DNA from: Aerococcus urinaeequi
GTDB taxonomy: Bacteria; Bacillota; Bacilli; Lactobacillales; Aerococcaceae
Length of the DNA: 64,000 nucleotides
Assembly (NCBI RefSeq): GCF_001543205.1
Contig: NZ_CP014162.1
Location: forward strand, 1,054,001-1,118,000
Direction of reading: 5' to 3'
Shown: positions 44,224 to 53,442 of the stretch, piece after piece
How positions within the stretch are numbered: position 1 is the stretch's first letter
Layout: each line of letters opens with the position of its first letter
Position numbers and translations under genes: made by a program
Notes under the pieces: model-generated
What the model saw: the letters and a program-made list of their open reading frames with translations, nothing else
What the model was told of the DNA's origin: nothing
Databases searched by the model: none

Positions 44224-45699
44224 ATGTCAGATAAAGTACGCGTACGCTATGCGCCAAGTCCAACTGGCCATTTACATATCGGGAATGCTCGTACCGCCTT
44301 GTTCAACTATTTATTCGCTCGTCACAACGGCGGGGAATTTATTATTCGTATTGAAGATACCGATACAAAACGAAACCTTGAGGACGGAGAAAGATCTCAA
44401 CTAGAAAACCTACAGTGGTTGGGTATTGAGTGGGATGAAGGTCCAGATAAGCCAGGTGAATTTGGACCTTACCGTCAATCTGAACGTAAGGAAATCTACG
44501 ACCGTTACCTAACAGAATTACTAGACAAAGGCTTAGCTTACTATGCATTTGATACATCTGAGGAAATCGAAGCAGAACATGAAGCCCAAGTCGCAAACGG
44601 TGAAACACCACGTTATATTGGTAAATGGCGCGATAAATCACAAGAAGAAATTGACGCAGCACGTGCAGAAGGTCGTCCAGAAACAATCCGTTTCCGCGTA
44701 CCTGAAAACACCACTTATACGTTTGATGACATGGTAAAAGGGGACATCTCTTTTGAGTCAGCAGCCATTTCAGGTGACTTCGTTATCCGTAAACAAGACG
44801 GCATGCCAACTTACAACTTCGCCGTTGTTGTTGACGACCACCTGATGGAAATCACTCACGTATTACGTGGTGACGACCATATTGCGAACACACCTAAACA
44901 ATTAATGATTTATGACGCTTTAGGATTTGAACGTCCAACATTTGGTCATATGACATTAATCGTTAACGCTGAAACAGGTAAAAAATTATCTAAACGTGAC
45001 GGGTCAATCTTACAATTTATCGAACAATACCGTGACTTAGGTTACCTACCGGATGCAATGTTCAACTTCATTACATTATTAGGTTGGTCTCCAAAAGGCG
45101 AAGAAGAAATCTTCTCACACGATGAATTGATTGAGATCTTTGATACAGACCGTCTAAGTAAATCACCAGCAGCCTTTGATAACAAAAAACTAGAATGGAT
45201 CAATAACCGTTACATGAAAGCTGCAGAAGCTGAAGATGTAGCGAAATTAGCGATTGAACATCTACAAAGAGCTGGCCGTGTATCTGAAACTTCTACAGCA
45301 GAAGAACGCGCTTGGACTGAAAAATTAGTTTCATTATACAAAGATGAAATGTCATATGCAGCTGAAATCGTTGATTTATCAGATATGTTCTTCCAAGATG
45401 AACTACACATCGCAGATGATGCTAAAGAAGTATTAGCTGGCGAAGGTGTAGCGGATGTTTTAAAAGCCTTCCAAGCGAAATTAGCGGAAATTCCAGTTGA
45501 TGACTTCAAAGAGGAAAACATTATGGCAGCCATCAAAGCCGTTCAAAAAGAAACTGGCGTAAAAGGTAAAAACTTATATATGCCAATCCGTGTAGCCACT
45601 TCAGGTGAACAACACGGTCCTTCAATTGGTTTAACAATTGAAGTATTGGGTAAAGAAAAAGTAGCCCACCACTTAGACCAAGCATTAGCAAGTCTATAA
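44224..45699 (+). CDS. gltX: glutamyl-tRNA synthetase
   Basis: 491-residue class I aminoacyl-tRNA synthetase that charges tRNA-Glu (and, in many Firmicutes, tRNA-Gln first). The HIGH motif is HLHIGNAR at residues 16-23, and KMSKS is represented by KKLSKRDGS near residue 257. Length and ending ([18 protein letters not shown]) are normal for the bacterial non-discriminating type. AAAGGAG precedes the ATG. No T-box element is seen in the leader, which is short. Confidence 0.96.
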   Translation: MSDKVRVRYAPSPTGHLHIGNARTALFNYLFARHNGGEFIIRIEDTDTKRNLEDGERSQLENLQWLGIEWDEGPDKPGEFGPYRQSERKEIYDRYLTELLDKGLAYYAFDTSEEIEAEHEAQVANGETPRYIGKWRDKSQEEIDAARAEGRPETIRFRVPENTTYTFDDMVKGDISFESAAISGDFVIRKQDGMPTYNFAVVVDDHLMEITHVLRGDDHIANTPKQLMIYDALGFERPTFGHMTLIVNAETGKKLSKRDGSILQFIEQYRDLGYLPDAMFNFITLLGWSPKGEEEIFSHDELIEIFDTDRLSKSPAAFDNKKLEWINNRYMKAAEAEDVAKLAIEHLQRAGRVSETSTAEERAWTEKLVSLYKDEMSYAAEIVDLSDMFFQDELHIADDAKEVLAGEGVADVLKAFQAKLAEIPVDDFKEENIMAAIKAVQKETGVKGKNLYMPIRVATSGEQHGPSIGLTIEVLGKEKVAHHLDQALASL

Positions 45700-45713
45700 T
45701 CAAACATTTAATA

Positions 45714-45753
45714 CCCCCTATCTAAGCTTAAAAACTTGGATAGGGTTTTTTTA
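45714..45753 (+). terminator. terminator after gltX
   Basis: CCCTATCTAAG pairs with CTTGGATAGGG and is followed by seven T residues. Confidence 0.9.
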
Positions 45754-46079
45754 TATTTAAACGGTACAAAAAGACGTGTATAACTTAATAGTTTAAAAAA
45801 AGCTATAAGTAAATACAAAAATCGCTTACGCGCTGTCTAAATTTGTTCTCGTATTTTTGTATAAAAAATATAAAACCTTTAAAAACCCCTAATTTATCAT
45901 ATTCTATAAAAATTAGAAGATACAATTTGTTATTTCTTTTAGGAAACTTGTGAATAAGGATTGATAATAGTTCATCTCCACCCCTATACTATGACTAGAT
46001 TAAACACTATATATAGGGTTAAAAAATAAACAAACCACAATTTATTGTGTTTTTTAATAAAAAGCGAGGAGTAATGACC
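45754..46079. other. 326-base control region before nrdH
   Basis: AT-rich. Arms ATACAAAAAT (45813-45822) and ATTTTTGTAT (45853-45862) form a 10-bp inverted repeat around 30 bases. The promoter and NrdR box follow. A short palindrome CACAATTTATTGTG with trailing T residues (46037-46056) lies between the promoter and nrdH. Confidence 0.5.
45961..46019 (+). promoter_or_regulatory. nrdHIEF promoter with NrdR box
   Basis: TTGATA (45961-45966) and TATACT (45985-45990) are 18 bases apart. The sequence acactatatatagggt at 46004-46019 matches the NrdR 16-mer at 15 positions and would sit just downstream of the transcription start. I could not find a convincing second box at the usual 31-base spacing. 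Confidence 0.7.
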
Positions 46080-46319
46080 ATGACAATCACAGTTTATGCA
46101 AAGAGTGGCTGCCCACAATGCGTATTTGCTAAGAAATACCTTGAAGCTAAAGAGATTCCTTTTGAAGAGAAACGGGTAGATCTAGAGACCATGTATCTAG
46201 ATGAAGTAAAAGAATTAGGTTACTTGTCTTTACCAGTAATTGCAGACTCAACAGGAAACCATTTCAATGGTTATGTACCTGAAAAGATGGAAGCTTTGGT
46301 GGAAGCATGGCAAGCATAG
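46080..46319 (+). CDS. nrdH: NrdH glutaredoxin-like redoxin
   Basis: 79-residue redoxin, thioredoxin-like in function, that supplies electrons to NrdE. The active site is CPQC at residues 11-14. The C-terminal GYVPEKMEALV is typical of NrdH. The ATG at 46080 is chosen because GAGGAG lies 8 bases upstream; an ATG at 46074 is too close. It overlaps nrdI by 13 bases. First gene of the nrdHIEF operon. Confidence 0.9.
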   Translation: MTITVYAKSGCPQCVFAKKYLEAKEIPFEEKRVDLETMYLDEVKELGYLSLPVIADSTGNHFNGYVPEKMEALVEAWQA

Positions 46320-46711
46320 TTTATTATTCATTAACGGGTCAAACTAGACGTTTTATCAATAAAGTTCAAGGCTTCGATACTTATGAAATTTCATCAGCAG
46401 TAGCACCAGTGACAATGACTGAGCCTTTTATTATGGTGATTCCATCATATGAAAGTCATGTGTATGGTGACGTGATTGAAACGGCTGAAGAATTTTTAGA
46501 ATGGGCGGATAATGCTAAGTTATGCAAGGGCTTTTTTGGTGGGGGCAACCGTAACTTTGCCCAACTATTCTGTGTAACAGTAAAGGAACTATCTGCTGAG
46601 TTTGATATTCCTGTCTTACATGGATTTGAGTTCCAAGGATCTGCCTATGACGTGGCTAAGTTAACAGAGGAGTTAGAGAAAATTGACAGATACCAAGAAA
46701 TTAAAAATTGA
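46307..46711 (+). CDS. nrdI: NrdI flavodoxin-like maturation protein
   Basis: 134-residue FMN protein that generates superoxide used to assemble the Mn(III)2-tyrosyl radical in NrdF. The start IVYYSLTGQTRRFI is the phosphate-binding loop of FMN, and the GFFGGGNRNFAQLFC segment near residue 75 is the flavin-contacting loop. It is read in overlap with nrdH (13 bases) and nrdE (29 bases), so translation is tightly coupled. Confidence 0.93.
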   Translation: MASIVYYSLTGQTRRFINKVQGFDTYEISSAVAPVTMTEPFIMVIPSYESHVYGDVIETAEEFLEWADNAKLCKGFFGGGNRNFAQLFCVTVKELSAEFDIPVLHGFEFQGSAYDVAKLTEELEKIDRYQEIKN

Positions 46712-48881
46712 AAATACGAAAGACATCACTTACTTTAAGCTGAACAATATGGTAAATATCCCAACTGCTGACAAGCAAATCCAATTAAATAAAGACCGTG
46801 AAGCGGTTAGGGCTTATTTCTTAGAATATGTGAACCCGAATACGGTTTTCTTCCATACATTAGAAGAAAAATTACAGTATTTAGTAGACAACGATTATAT
46901 TGAAGAAGGCTTCTTAAATAAGTATTCTTTCGATTTCATCCAATCCTTATTTGATCATTTGTATAGCCATAAATTCCGTTTCAAGAGCTTTATGGGTGCT
47001 TATAAGTTTTACACGCAATATGCGCTAAAAACCAATGACAACAAACGATTTTTAGAAAGATATGAAGATCGAATTGCTTTTACTGCTTTGTATTTAGCAG
47101 ATGGCGATGAAGATTTAGCTTGGCATATTGCTGAAGAGCATATTGAACACCGTCTACAAATGGCTACACCTACCTTCTTAAACGCAGGTAAGAAGCGTCG
47201 CGGTGAGATGGTTTCTTGTTTCTTAATTGATGTCCAAGATAATATGGAGTCAATTGGACGAGCAGTGAATTCCTCTCTACAACTCTCTAAACGTGGTGGT
47301 GGTGTAGGTGTAAACTTGTCTAACCTTCGTGAAGCCGGTGCCGCAATTAAGGGTATTGAGAATGCTGGTTCAGGTGTTGTGCCAGTAATGAAACTGTTAG
47401 AAGATGCCTTTTCTTATGCTAACCAATTGGGTCAACGAAATGGTGCTGGGGTTGTTTATTTAAACGCCTTCCACCCGGATGTGTATGAGTTCTTATCTAC
47501 TAAGAAAGAAAATGCCGATGAAAAAATTCGGGTAAAGACCTTATCGCTAGGTTTGGTAGTGCCAGATAAGTACTATGAACTATTGAAAACAAATGAACCA
47601 ATGTACTTGTTTAGTCCATATGACGTGGAACGCATTTACGGTCAACCATTTGGCTATGTCAATATCACGGAACATTACGAAGATATGGTTGCTAATAAGG
47701 ACATTAAGAAATATAAAATCAATGCACGTGAGTTAGAGCAAGAGATTTCGCGTCTACAACAAGAATCTGGCTATCCATATATCATGAATGTGGATACAGC
47801 GAACAAGGAAAACCCAGTTAATGGGACAATTACCATGTCTAACTTATGTTCTGAAATCATGCAAGTACAAAAGCCATCTACTCTAAATGAAGATTTAACT
47901 TATGAAGAAGTTGGTTTAGATATTTCTTGTAACTTAGCTTCAACAAATATCACTGAAATGCTAAAAACGCATCACTTTGAGCAAGCTGTGGATACAGCTG
48001 TACGCGCTTTAACTGCCGTTTCTGATATGACATCAATTCAAGCGGTGCCAAGTGTTGAACGTGGTAACTCAGCCTATAACTCTATCGGATTGGGCGCGAT
48101 GGGACTACATACAGCCCTTGCTACCAACCAAATTCATTATGGATCAGCTGAAGCGCTAGAGTTAACGGATGCTTACTTTATGGCATTACGTTACTATGCT
48201 TTGAAAACTTCAAACCAGATTGCTAAGGAACGTGGAGAAAGCTTCTTTGAATTTGACCAATCAGCATATGCCGATGGTTCTTACATTCGTGAGCGTTACA
48301 TTGATAACCAAGAACCGTTCGTTTTCCAATCTGAGAAGGTCGCTAAGCTATTCGACCATATTCACATCCCAACACCGGATGATTGGGCGACATTAAACCA
48401 AGCAATTATGGCGGATGGGTTATATAATGCTTACCTATTAACAGTTGCACCAACTGGATCGATTTCATATATCAACGAAGCATCATCATCGATTCATCCA
48501 ATTGTGCATTTAATTGAAAACCGTCAAGAAACGAATATTGGTTCAATGTTTTATCCAGCACCATACTTGGATAATGATACTATCCAGTATTACAAATCTG
48601 CTTACGAAACTGACATGCGTCAAGTAATCGATACTTATGCAACAGCACAAAAACATATTGACCAAGGGATGTCCTTGACCCTGTTTATGCAATCAACTAT
48701 TCCACAAGGTTTATATGAATGGAAAAATGGTAATACGGACAAAATGACTACCCGTGACCTTAACCGCTTGCGTAATTATGCTTGGGCACAAGGGATTAAA
48801 TCGATTTATTATGTACGGACTTATACAGATGACTTCGACAAAGAAATTGGCGTTGACCAATGTGAATCATGTGTGATTTAA
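46683..48881 (+). CDS. nrdE: class Ib ribonucleotide reductase alpha subunit NrdE
   Basis: 732-residue catalytic subunit that reduces NDPs. Visible features: RRGEMVSCFLIDVQDNMES with the first redox Cys, GGGVGVNLSNLREAGA, the radical-site segment TMSNLCSEIMQVQ (thiyl Cys), a tyrosine pair in the C-terminal radical path (SIYYVRTY), and the shuttle CESC at the very end (DQCESCVI). A TTG at 46683 within nrdI serves as start; the next ATG (46749) would cut conserved residues DITYFKLNN. The NrdE class lacks an N-terminal ATP-cone, as seen here. Confidence 0.93.
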   Translation: MTDTKKLKIENTKDITYFKLNNMVNIPTADKQIQLNKDREAVRAYFLEYVNPNTVFFHTLEEKLQYLVDNDYIEEGFLNKYSFDFIQSLFDHLYSHKFRFKSFMGAYKFYTQYALKTNDNKRFLERYEDRIAFTALYLADGDEDLAWHIAEEHIEHRLQMATPTFLNAGKKRRGEMVSCFLIDVQDNMESIGRAVNSSLQLSKRGGGVGVNLSNLREAGAAIKGIENAGSGVVPVMKLLEDAFSYANQLGQRNGAGVVYLNAFHPDVYEFLSTKKENADEKIRVKTLSLGLVVPDKYYELLKTNEPMYLFSPYDVERIYGQPFGYVNITEHYEDMVANKDIKKYKINARELEQEISRLQQESGYPYIMNVDTANKENPVNGTITMSNLCSEIMQVQKPSTLNEDLTYEEVGLDISCNLASTNITEMLKTHHFEQAVDTAVRALTAVSDMTSIQAVPSVERGNSAYNSIGLGAMGLHTALATNQIHYGSAEALELTDAYFMALRYYALKTSNQIAKERGESFFEFDQSAYADGSYIRERYIDNQEPFVFQSEKVAKLFDHIHIPTPDDWATLNQAIMADGLYNAYLLTVAPTGSISYINEASSSIHPIVHLIENRQETNIGSMFYPAPYLDNDTIQYYKSAYETDMRQVIDTYATAQKHIDQGMSLTLFMQSTIPQGLYEWKNGNTDKMTTRDLNRLRNYAWAQGIKSIYYVRTYTDDFDKEIGVDQCESCVI

Positions 48882-48907
48882 ATCGTAAACGAGAGGAAAA
48901 ACTAGTA

Positions 48908-49924
48908 ATGACACGAGAAAATAAAAAATACTTTAACCAGATTTTGGGTGGAGAACCAACCAACCATAACGTTTTATACTACAAATCAATTGATTGGGAC
49001 CGGGTAGAAGATGCGATTGATAAATCAACTTGGGAAAAATTGACCTCACAATTTTGGTTGGATACACGTATTCCAGTTTCAAACGACCGTGATGATTGGC
49101 GAATCCTAACTGACGAAGAACGCGATGTAGTTAACAAAGCCTTTGCTGGCTTAACAGCTTTAGATACTCTACAGTCTGAAGAAGGGGCAAACGTTATGCG
49201 TGATGCTGTTCGGACACAACACGAAGAAGCTGTATTGAATAATATCCTATTTATGGAGTCGGTACATGCGAAATCTTATTCAACAATTTTTATTTCACTG
49301 AATACGACTCGTGAAATTGATGAGATCTTCGACTGGGCTAACAACAACGAATATCTTCAATATAAAGCACGTCGTATCAACGAAATTTATCAAAATGGAA
49401 CCGGATTACAGCAAAAGGTTGCTAGCGTATTTCTAGAAACCTATCTATTCTATTCAGGTTTCTATGCACCATTATGGTATTTAGGTAACAATAAATTAGA
49501 GAATGTCGCTGAAATTATCAAGTTGATTATTCGCGATGAGTCTGTACATGGTACTTACCTGGGCTACAAATTCCAATTAGGTTACAACCAACTTTCAACT
49601 GATGAACAAAATGAATTGAAAGACTGGATGTATGCGCTGCTATTTGACTTAATGGAAAATGAAGAGAAATATACCGAAGAGATCTATACACAAGTAGGCT
49701 GGACGAAAGAAGTTAATACCTTTGTACATTATAATGCCAACAAAGCCTTACAAAACTTAGGATTTGAACCCTTCTATCCAGATGGGACAGCAGAAAATGT
49801 CAACCCAATTGTGATGAATGGTATCTCAACAGATTCAAGTAACCATGACTTCTTCTCACAAGTAGGAAATTCATACTTAATGGGTGAATCAGAAGCGATG
49901 GAAGAGGATGACTACGATTTTTAA
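48908..49924 (+). CDS. nrdF: class Ib ribonucleotide reductase beta subunit NrdF
   Basis: 338-residue radical-carrying subunit with a di-metal (Mn or Fe) site. Ligands appear in FAGLTALDTLQSEEGA (Asp), EEAVLNNILFMESVHAKSYS (Glu, Glu, His) and KLIIRDESVHGTYLG (Glu, His). The start ATG at 48908 follows GAGAGG; the frame that opens at 48869 lies within nrdE. The operon ends with a strong terminator. In the absence of a working NrdD this would be the only ribonucleotide reductase visible in the window. Confidence 0.95.
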   Translation: MTRENKKYFNQILGGEPTNHNVLYYKSIDWDRVEDAIDKSTWEKLTSQFWLDTRIPVSNDRDDWRILTDEERDVVNKAFAGLTALDTLQSEEGANVMRDAVRTQHEEAVLNNILFMESVHAKSYSTIFISLNTTREIDEIFDWANNNEYLQYKARRINEIYQNGTGLQQKVASVFLETYLFYSGFYAPLWYLGNNKLENVAEIIKLIIRDESVHGTYLGYKFQLGYNQLSTDEQNELKDWMYALLFDLMENEEKYTEEIYTQVGWTKEVNTFVHYNANKALQNLGFEPFYPDGTAENVNPIVMNGISTDSSNHDFFSQVGNSYLMGESEAMEEDDYDF

Positions 49925-49943
49925 ATTTTCAATCAATATAAGC

Positions 49944-49972
49944 AAAAAACTGGCTATCAAGCCAGTTTTTTT
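49944..49972 (+). terminator. terminator after nrdF
   Basis: AAAAAACTGGCT pairs with AGCCAGTTTTTT around ATCA, followed by more T. Confidence 0.93.
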
Positions 49973-50033
49973 GTGGTTAAATAAGGTTTTTCTTAGATTA
50001 TCCAGCATCAATTAGAGATTGTTCATCGTTTCG

Positions 50034-50074
50034 CCGAACAATCCCTTGCAATAGAAATATATTGTTCGTACAAT
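50034..50074 (+). promoter_or_regulatory. xpt-pbuX promoter with candidate PurR boxes
   Basis: TTGCAA (50046-50051) and TACAAT (50069-50074) have a 17-base spacer. CCGAACAAT at 50034-50042 and its inverted counterpart ATTGTTCGT at 50061-50069 resemble PurR boxes (core CGAAC) in opposed orientation. A further ATTGTTC lies at 50018-50024. The leader is only about 25 bases, so there is no purine riboswitch. Confidence 0.6.
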
Positions 50075-50106
50075 GGAGGTAACAAAAAATAAAGGGGCTA
50101 ATTATC

Positions 50107-50703
50107 ATGAACTACTTACAAAAACGTATTTTAAAAGACGGTCAAGTAATCGATGAAAAGATTTTAAAAATTGACTCATTCCTAAACCACCAAATTGATC
50201 CAAAAGCCATGCACGAAATTCAAAGCAACTTCTTTGATTACTTTAAATCACGTGAGATCACAAAAGTATTAACAATCGAAGCAAGTGGTATTGCACCTGC
50301 TATCATGGTGGCTGCCCACTTCCAAGTACCGATGTTATTTGCCAAAAAATCTGAACCATCAACACTTGCTGGACAAGATAAATTCTCAACACTAGTACAT
50401 TCATTTACTAAGAATAAAACAAGCGAAATTATCATCTCTAAAGAATACTTAAATGAAAATGATAAAGTACTGATCATTGACGATTTCTTAGCGAATGGTG
50501 AAGCGAGTCTAGGTTTAATTGACTTAGTGAAACAAGCTGGTGCAGAAGTTGTTGGTGTGGGTATTTGTGTAGAAAAATCATTCCAACCAGGACGTCAACG
50601 CCTTATTGATGCGGGTGTAGATGTTTACTCAGTTTGCCGTATTGCTTCATTAGCAGGTAATAAAGTGACTTTTGTAGATGAAGAAGATGAAAAGTTAGCA
50701 TAG
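50107..50703 (+). CDS. xpt: xanthine phosphoribosyltransferase
   Basis: 198-residue enzyme that converts xanthine and PRPP to XMP. The PRPP-binding motif VLIIDDFLANGEA lies near residue 121. IEASGIAPAIMVAAHFQVPMLFAKK (key residues around 58-82) is typical of Xpt. It starts at an ATG preceded by AAAGGGG. The stop is 3 bases before the pbuX start, so the pair is coupled. Purine control is suggested by the upstream boxes. Confidence 0.93.
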   Translation: MNYLQKRILKDGQVIDEKILKIDSFLNHQIDPKAMHEIQSNFFDYFKSREITKVLTIEASGIAPAIMVAAHFQVPMLFAKKSEPSTLAGQDKFSTLVHSFTKNKTSEIIISKEYLNENDKVLIIDDFLANGEASLGLIDLVKQAGAEVVGVGICVEKSFQPGRQRLIDAGVDVYSVCRIASLAGNKVTFVDEEDEKLA

Positions 50704-50706
50704 CGG

Positions 50707-51999
50707 GTGGCCAATTTGAAGAATATAAATTTTAAAGATGTTTTCTCAGCTAAAACTACATTTCTTTCACTACAACATTTACTAGCCATGTATGCCGGTG
50801 CTATTGTGGTACCGTTAATTATCTCAAGTTCTCTAAACTTCACAACCCAACAGACGCTATACCTTGTCTCAGCAGATATTGTTATCTCAGGGATTGCAAC
50901 GTTCCTACAACTCTACCGGGGTAAATTTATCGGTATGGGCTTGCCCGTTGTAATGGCTTGTTCCTTTACAGCTATTGGGCCAATGGTTCAAGTGGGTGGT
51001 CAATATGGCTTAGGCACCATGTTCGGTTCAGTCCTAGTAGCTGGTGTCATCATCCTACTATTGGCGCCGATCTTTGCTAAACTATCCCACCTATTTCCAC
51101 CACTAGTGACAGGGACTATCGTGACCCTAATTGGTGCAACTTTAATTCCTGTGGCAATTAATAATCTAGCAGGTGGCGAGGGTAGTGCAGACTACGGTAG
51201 TATTGATAATTTAATCTTGGGATTAATTACCTTCTTGATTATCCTCTTACTATATCGCTTTACTAAAGGCTTTCTTCAATCTATCTCTATTTTGATTGGA
51301 CTAGTTGCGGGTATGATTATTGCCATCTTTATGGGGAAAATGGACATGCAACCTATTCTAGAGGCGTCTTGGGTACAACTACCGATGCCTTTTGCAATTG
51401 AGTCGCCATCATTTCATCCAGCAGCGATTTTATCGCTAACAGTGGTTGGTATTATTTCTATGATTGAAGTAACAGGTATCAACTATGCCTTGGCTGGTAT
51501 GTATGATAAAGACATCGATGAAGCAGATCTTCGCCGTTCATATTTCTCAGTAGGGATTGGGTATTTACTTGCTGGTATCTTCAATACATCACCACAAACT
51601 GCTTTCTCCCAAAATGTAGGCGTAGTACAAATGTCAGGTGAAAAGCGGAAAACCATTTTCATCAACTTGATTATCTTAATGCTACTATGTGGTTTGATTC
51701 CAAAAATTGGTGCTATTGCCACTTCTGTACCGTCAGCCGTATTAGGTGGTGCAATGATTTTCTTATTTGGTAATGTCTTATCATACGGAATCAGCGTATT
51801 GGGTGCGCAAGATTTAGCAGATAATCGTAATCAATTGATTATTGGTGCTGCAATTACAATCGGTTTAGGTGTGGCTATTGCACCTGCAGCCTTTGCGCAA
51901 TTGCCAGAATGGATTTCTTGGTTAACATCTTCAGGAATCGTAGCTGGTGGTGTAACAGTTGTCTTATTAAATGCCTTCTTCCATGGCGTAAAGAAATAA
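50707..51999 (+). CDS. pbuX: xanthine permease (NCS2 family)
   Basis: 430-residue transporter with about 14 membrane segments. LQHLLAMYAGAIVVP near residue 18, the NCS2 signature with PQTAFSQNVGVVQMSG near residue 297 and the substrate-binding Glu in ISMIEVTGINYAL near residue 249 are visible. It imports xanthine for the upstream xpt product. The start is uncertain: GTG at 50707 directly follows xpt, and TTG at 50716 is possible. Confidence 0.9.
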   Translation: MANLKNINFKDVFSAKTTFLSLQHLLAMYAGAIVVPLIISSSLNFTTQQTLYLVSADIVISGIATFLQLYRGKFIGMGLPVVMACSFTAIGPMVQVGGQYGLGTMFGSVLVAGVIILLLAPIFAKLSHLFPPLVTGTIVTLIGATLIPVAINNLAGGEGSADYGSIDNLILGLITFLIILLLYRFTKGFLQSISILIGLVAGMIIAIFMGKMDMQPILEASWVQLPMPFAIESPSFHPAAILSLTVVGIISMIEVTGINYALAGMYDKDIDEADLRRSYFSVGIGYLLAGIFNTSPQTAFSQNVGVVQMSGEKRKTIFINLIILMLLCGLIPKIGAIATSVPSAVLGGAMIFLFGNVLSYGISVLGAQDLADNRNQLIIGAAITIGLGVAIAPAAFAQLPEWISWLTSSGIVAGGVTVVLLNAFFHGVKK

Positions 52000-52037
52000 A
52001 TTATTTATAAAAATATCTCGTTTAAATAGACGAAGAA

Positions 52038-52083
52038 ACTCCTTGAATTTAGTTATCCTAGCTAAATTCAAGGGGTATTTTTA
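52038..52083 (+). terminator. terminator after pbuX
   Basis: ACTCCTTGAATTTAG pairs with CTAAATTCAAGGGGT (one wobble) and is followed by TATTTTT. Confidence 0.88.
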
Positions 52084-52149
52084 TGGCTATGATCTTTGCA
52101 ATTTTAGTCATAAATGTTAAATTACTGTGTAAAAAACGGACAATTGCTA

Positions 52150-52178
52150 TTGACTAAGGATTGAAAGCAATATATGAT
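52150..52178 (+). promoter_or_regulatory. kdgT promoter
   Basis: TTGACT (52150-52155), 17-base spacer, TATGAT (52173-52178). No cre match of quality was found around it. Confidence 0.75.
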
Positions 52179-52227
52179 AGCGTAATTGTAGAGGTTCATT
52201 TAAAAATGATAAAAGAGAGGTTTATAT

Positions 52228-53184
52228 ATGTTTAAGAAAATAAATAAAGTACCAGCGGGTATGTTCTTGATTCCAATGGTAGTGTCATTAGTATTAGTGT
52301 CTATCTTCCCTAATATGTATGATGCAATCGGCGGTACATCACAACAAACGTTTCAAATGGGTACGAACGTTGTTATTGGGTTATTGGTATTTTCAGCGGG
52401 GACAAGTTTAGATTTAAAACAAATTGTGCCCTTACTAAAACGTCATTTACCAATGATTCTATTTAAGTTAGTGATTTCAACAATCTATATTTTAGTTTTC
52501 TACTGGTTGTTTGGTTTAGATGGCATTTTTGGCATTAACCTATTGGCTTTTGCTTGTGTGATCTATTCTTTAAACCCAGCCGTAGCACTAGCTATTCATT
52601 CAAGTTATGGGGATAAACAGTTTGGCGCCGTATACGGTATTATGGGCCTGATTGCTATGCCTTTTGCACCTTTAATTTTATTAAGTATTTTAACGGCCGA
52701 TGGTGGGGCAGCAGGAATTGATTGGCAACCCATTATCTCAATCTTTGTACCTTTATTAGCCGGTATTATTTTAGGTAACCTAGATAAAGACTTCACCGAC
52801 TTCTTCGTACCAATGATTGGTCGTTTACTACCTTTCTTAGGTTGGAACTTAGGTGCAGCGATGAATATTCAATCAGCTATCGCTTCAGGTTTGCCAGGTA
52901 TTTTGATGGCCGGAATCTTCATGGTCTTATTACTGCCATTAATTCCATTTGACCGCTACATCATGAAACAAAATGCCGGGGTAGATGGGGCAGCTATCTG
53001 GAACGTAGCAGGTATGTCAGTAGCCAATCCTGCTAGTATCGCGTCTGCTTTGCCGTTGGTATTTGCTGATCAATCAGCAAGTGCTACTGCTATTGTAATG
53101 ATGGTATGTATCATCACTTCAATCATTTCACCAATTGTGGCACAGAAACTATATGTGAAAGAGTATGGTATTCAATCATTATAA
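52228..53184 (+). CDS. kdgT: 2-keto-3-deoxygluconate permease
   Basis: 318-residue membrane protein of the KdgT family with about ten helices. The opening KINKVPAGMFLIPMV, the Asn-Pro sequence SLNPAVALAIHSSYGD near residue 117 and DGAAIWNVAGMSVANPASIAS near residue 250 mark the family. It imports 2-keto-3-deoxygluconate from pectin or glycosaminoglycan breakdown. No other genes of that pathway are adjacent, so the physiological substrate is unproven. GAGAGG precedes the ATG; own promoter and terminator. Confidence 0.88.
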   Translation: MFKKINKVPAGMFLIPMVVSLVLVSIFPNMYDAIGGTSQQTFQMGTNVVIGLLVFSAGTSLDLKQIVPLLKRHLPMILFKLVISTIYILVFYWLFGLDGIFGINLLAFACVIYSLNPAVALAIHSSYGDKQFGAVYGIMGLIAMPFAPLILLSILTADGGAAGIDWQPIISIFVPLLAGIILGNLDKDFTDFFVPMIGRLLPFLGWNLGAAMNIQSAIASGLPGILMAGIFMVLLLPLIPFDRYIMKQNAGVDGAAIWNVAGMSVANPASIASALPLVFADQSASATAIVMMVCIITSIISPIVAQKLYVKEYGIQSL

Positions 53185-53203
53185 TTATCTCAACGCTTAC
53201 AGA

Positions 53204-53232
53204 AGAGTCATGCTTACATGGCTCTTTTTTTA
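53204..53232 (+). terminator. terminator after kdgT
   Basis: AGAGTCATG pairs with CATGGCTCT (one wobble) followed by eight T residues. Confidence 0.8.
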
Positions 53233-53442
53233 TACGGTGAATTCATCAATTTAATAGGCTGACTTTGGGGCAAAAAAGTCAGTCAAAACGCAGGCTTATT
53301 GCAATGTAAATATGGAATTTTATGCGATAATATAACATACGAGTGATAATTTTGCTGAAATCATTTACCTGGTGATGACGCAATTTTATCTTGCGCAATT
53401 TTAAATGATCTACATACACCTTGTAACTTGGAAGGAGTTATC

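Noticed and set aside
53188-53203. cre-like sequence (CTGTAAGCGTTGAGA on the minus strand)
   Set aside because: 12 of 14 matches but it lies in the 3' region of kdgT just before the terminator, away from any promoter.
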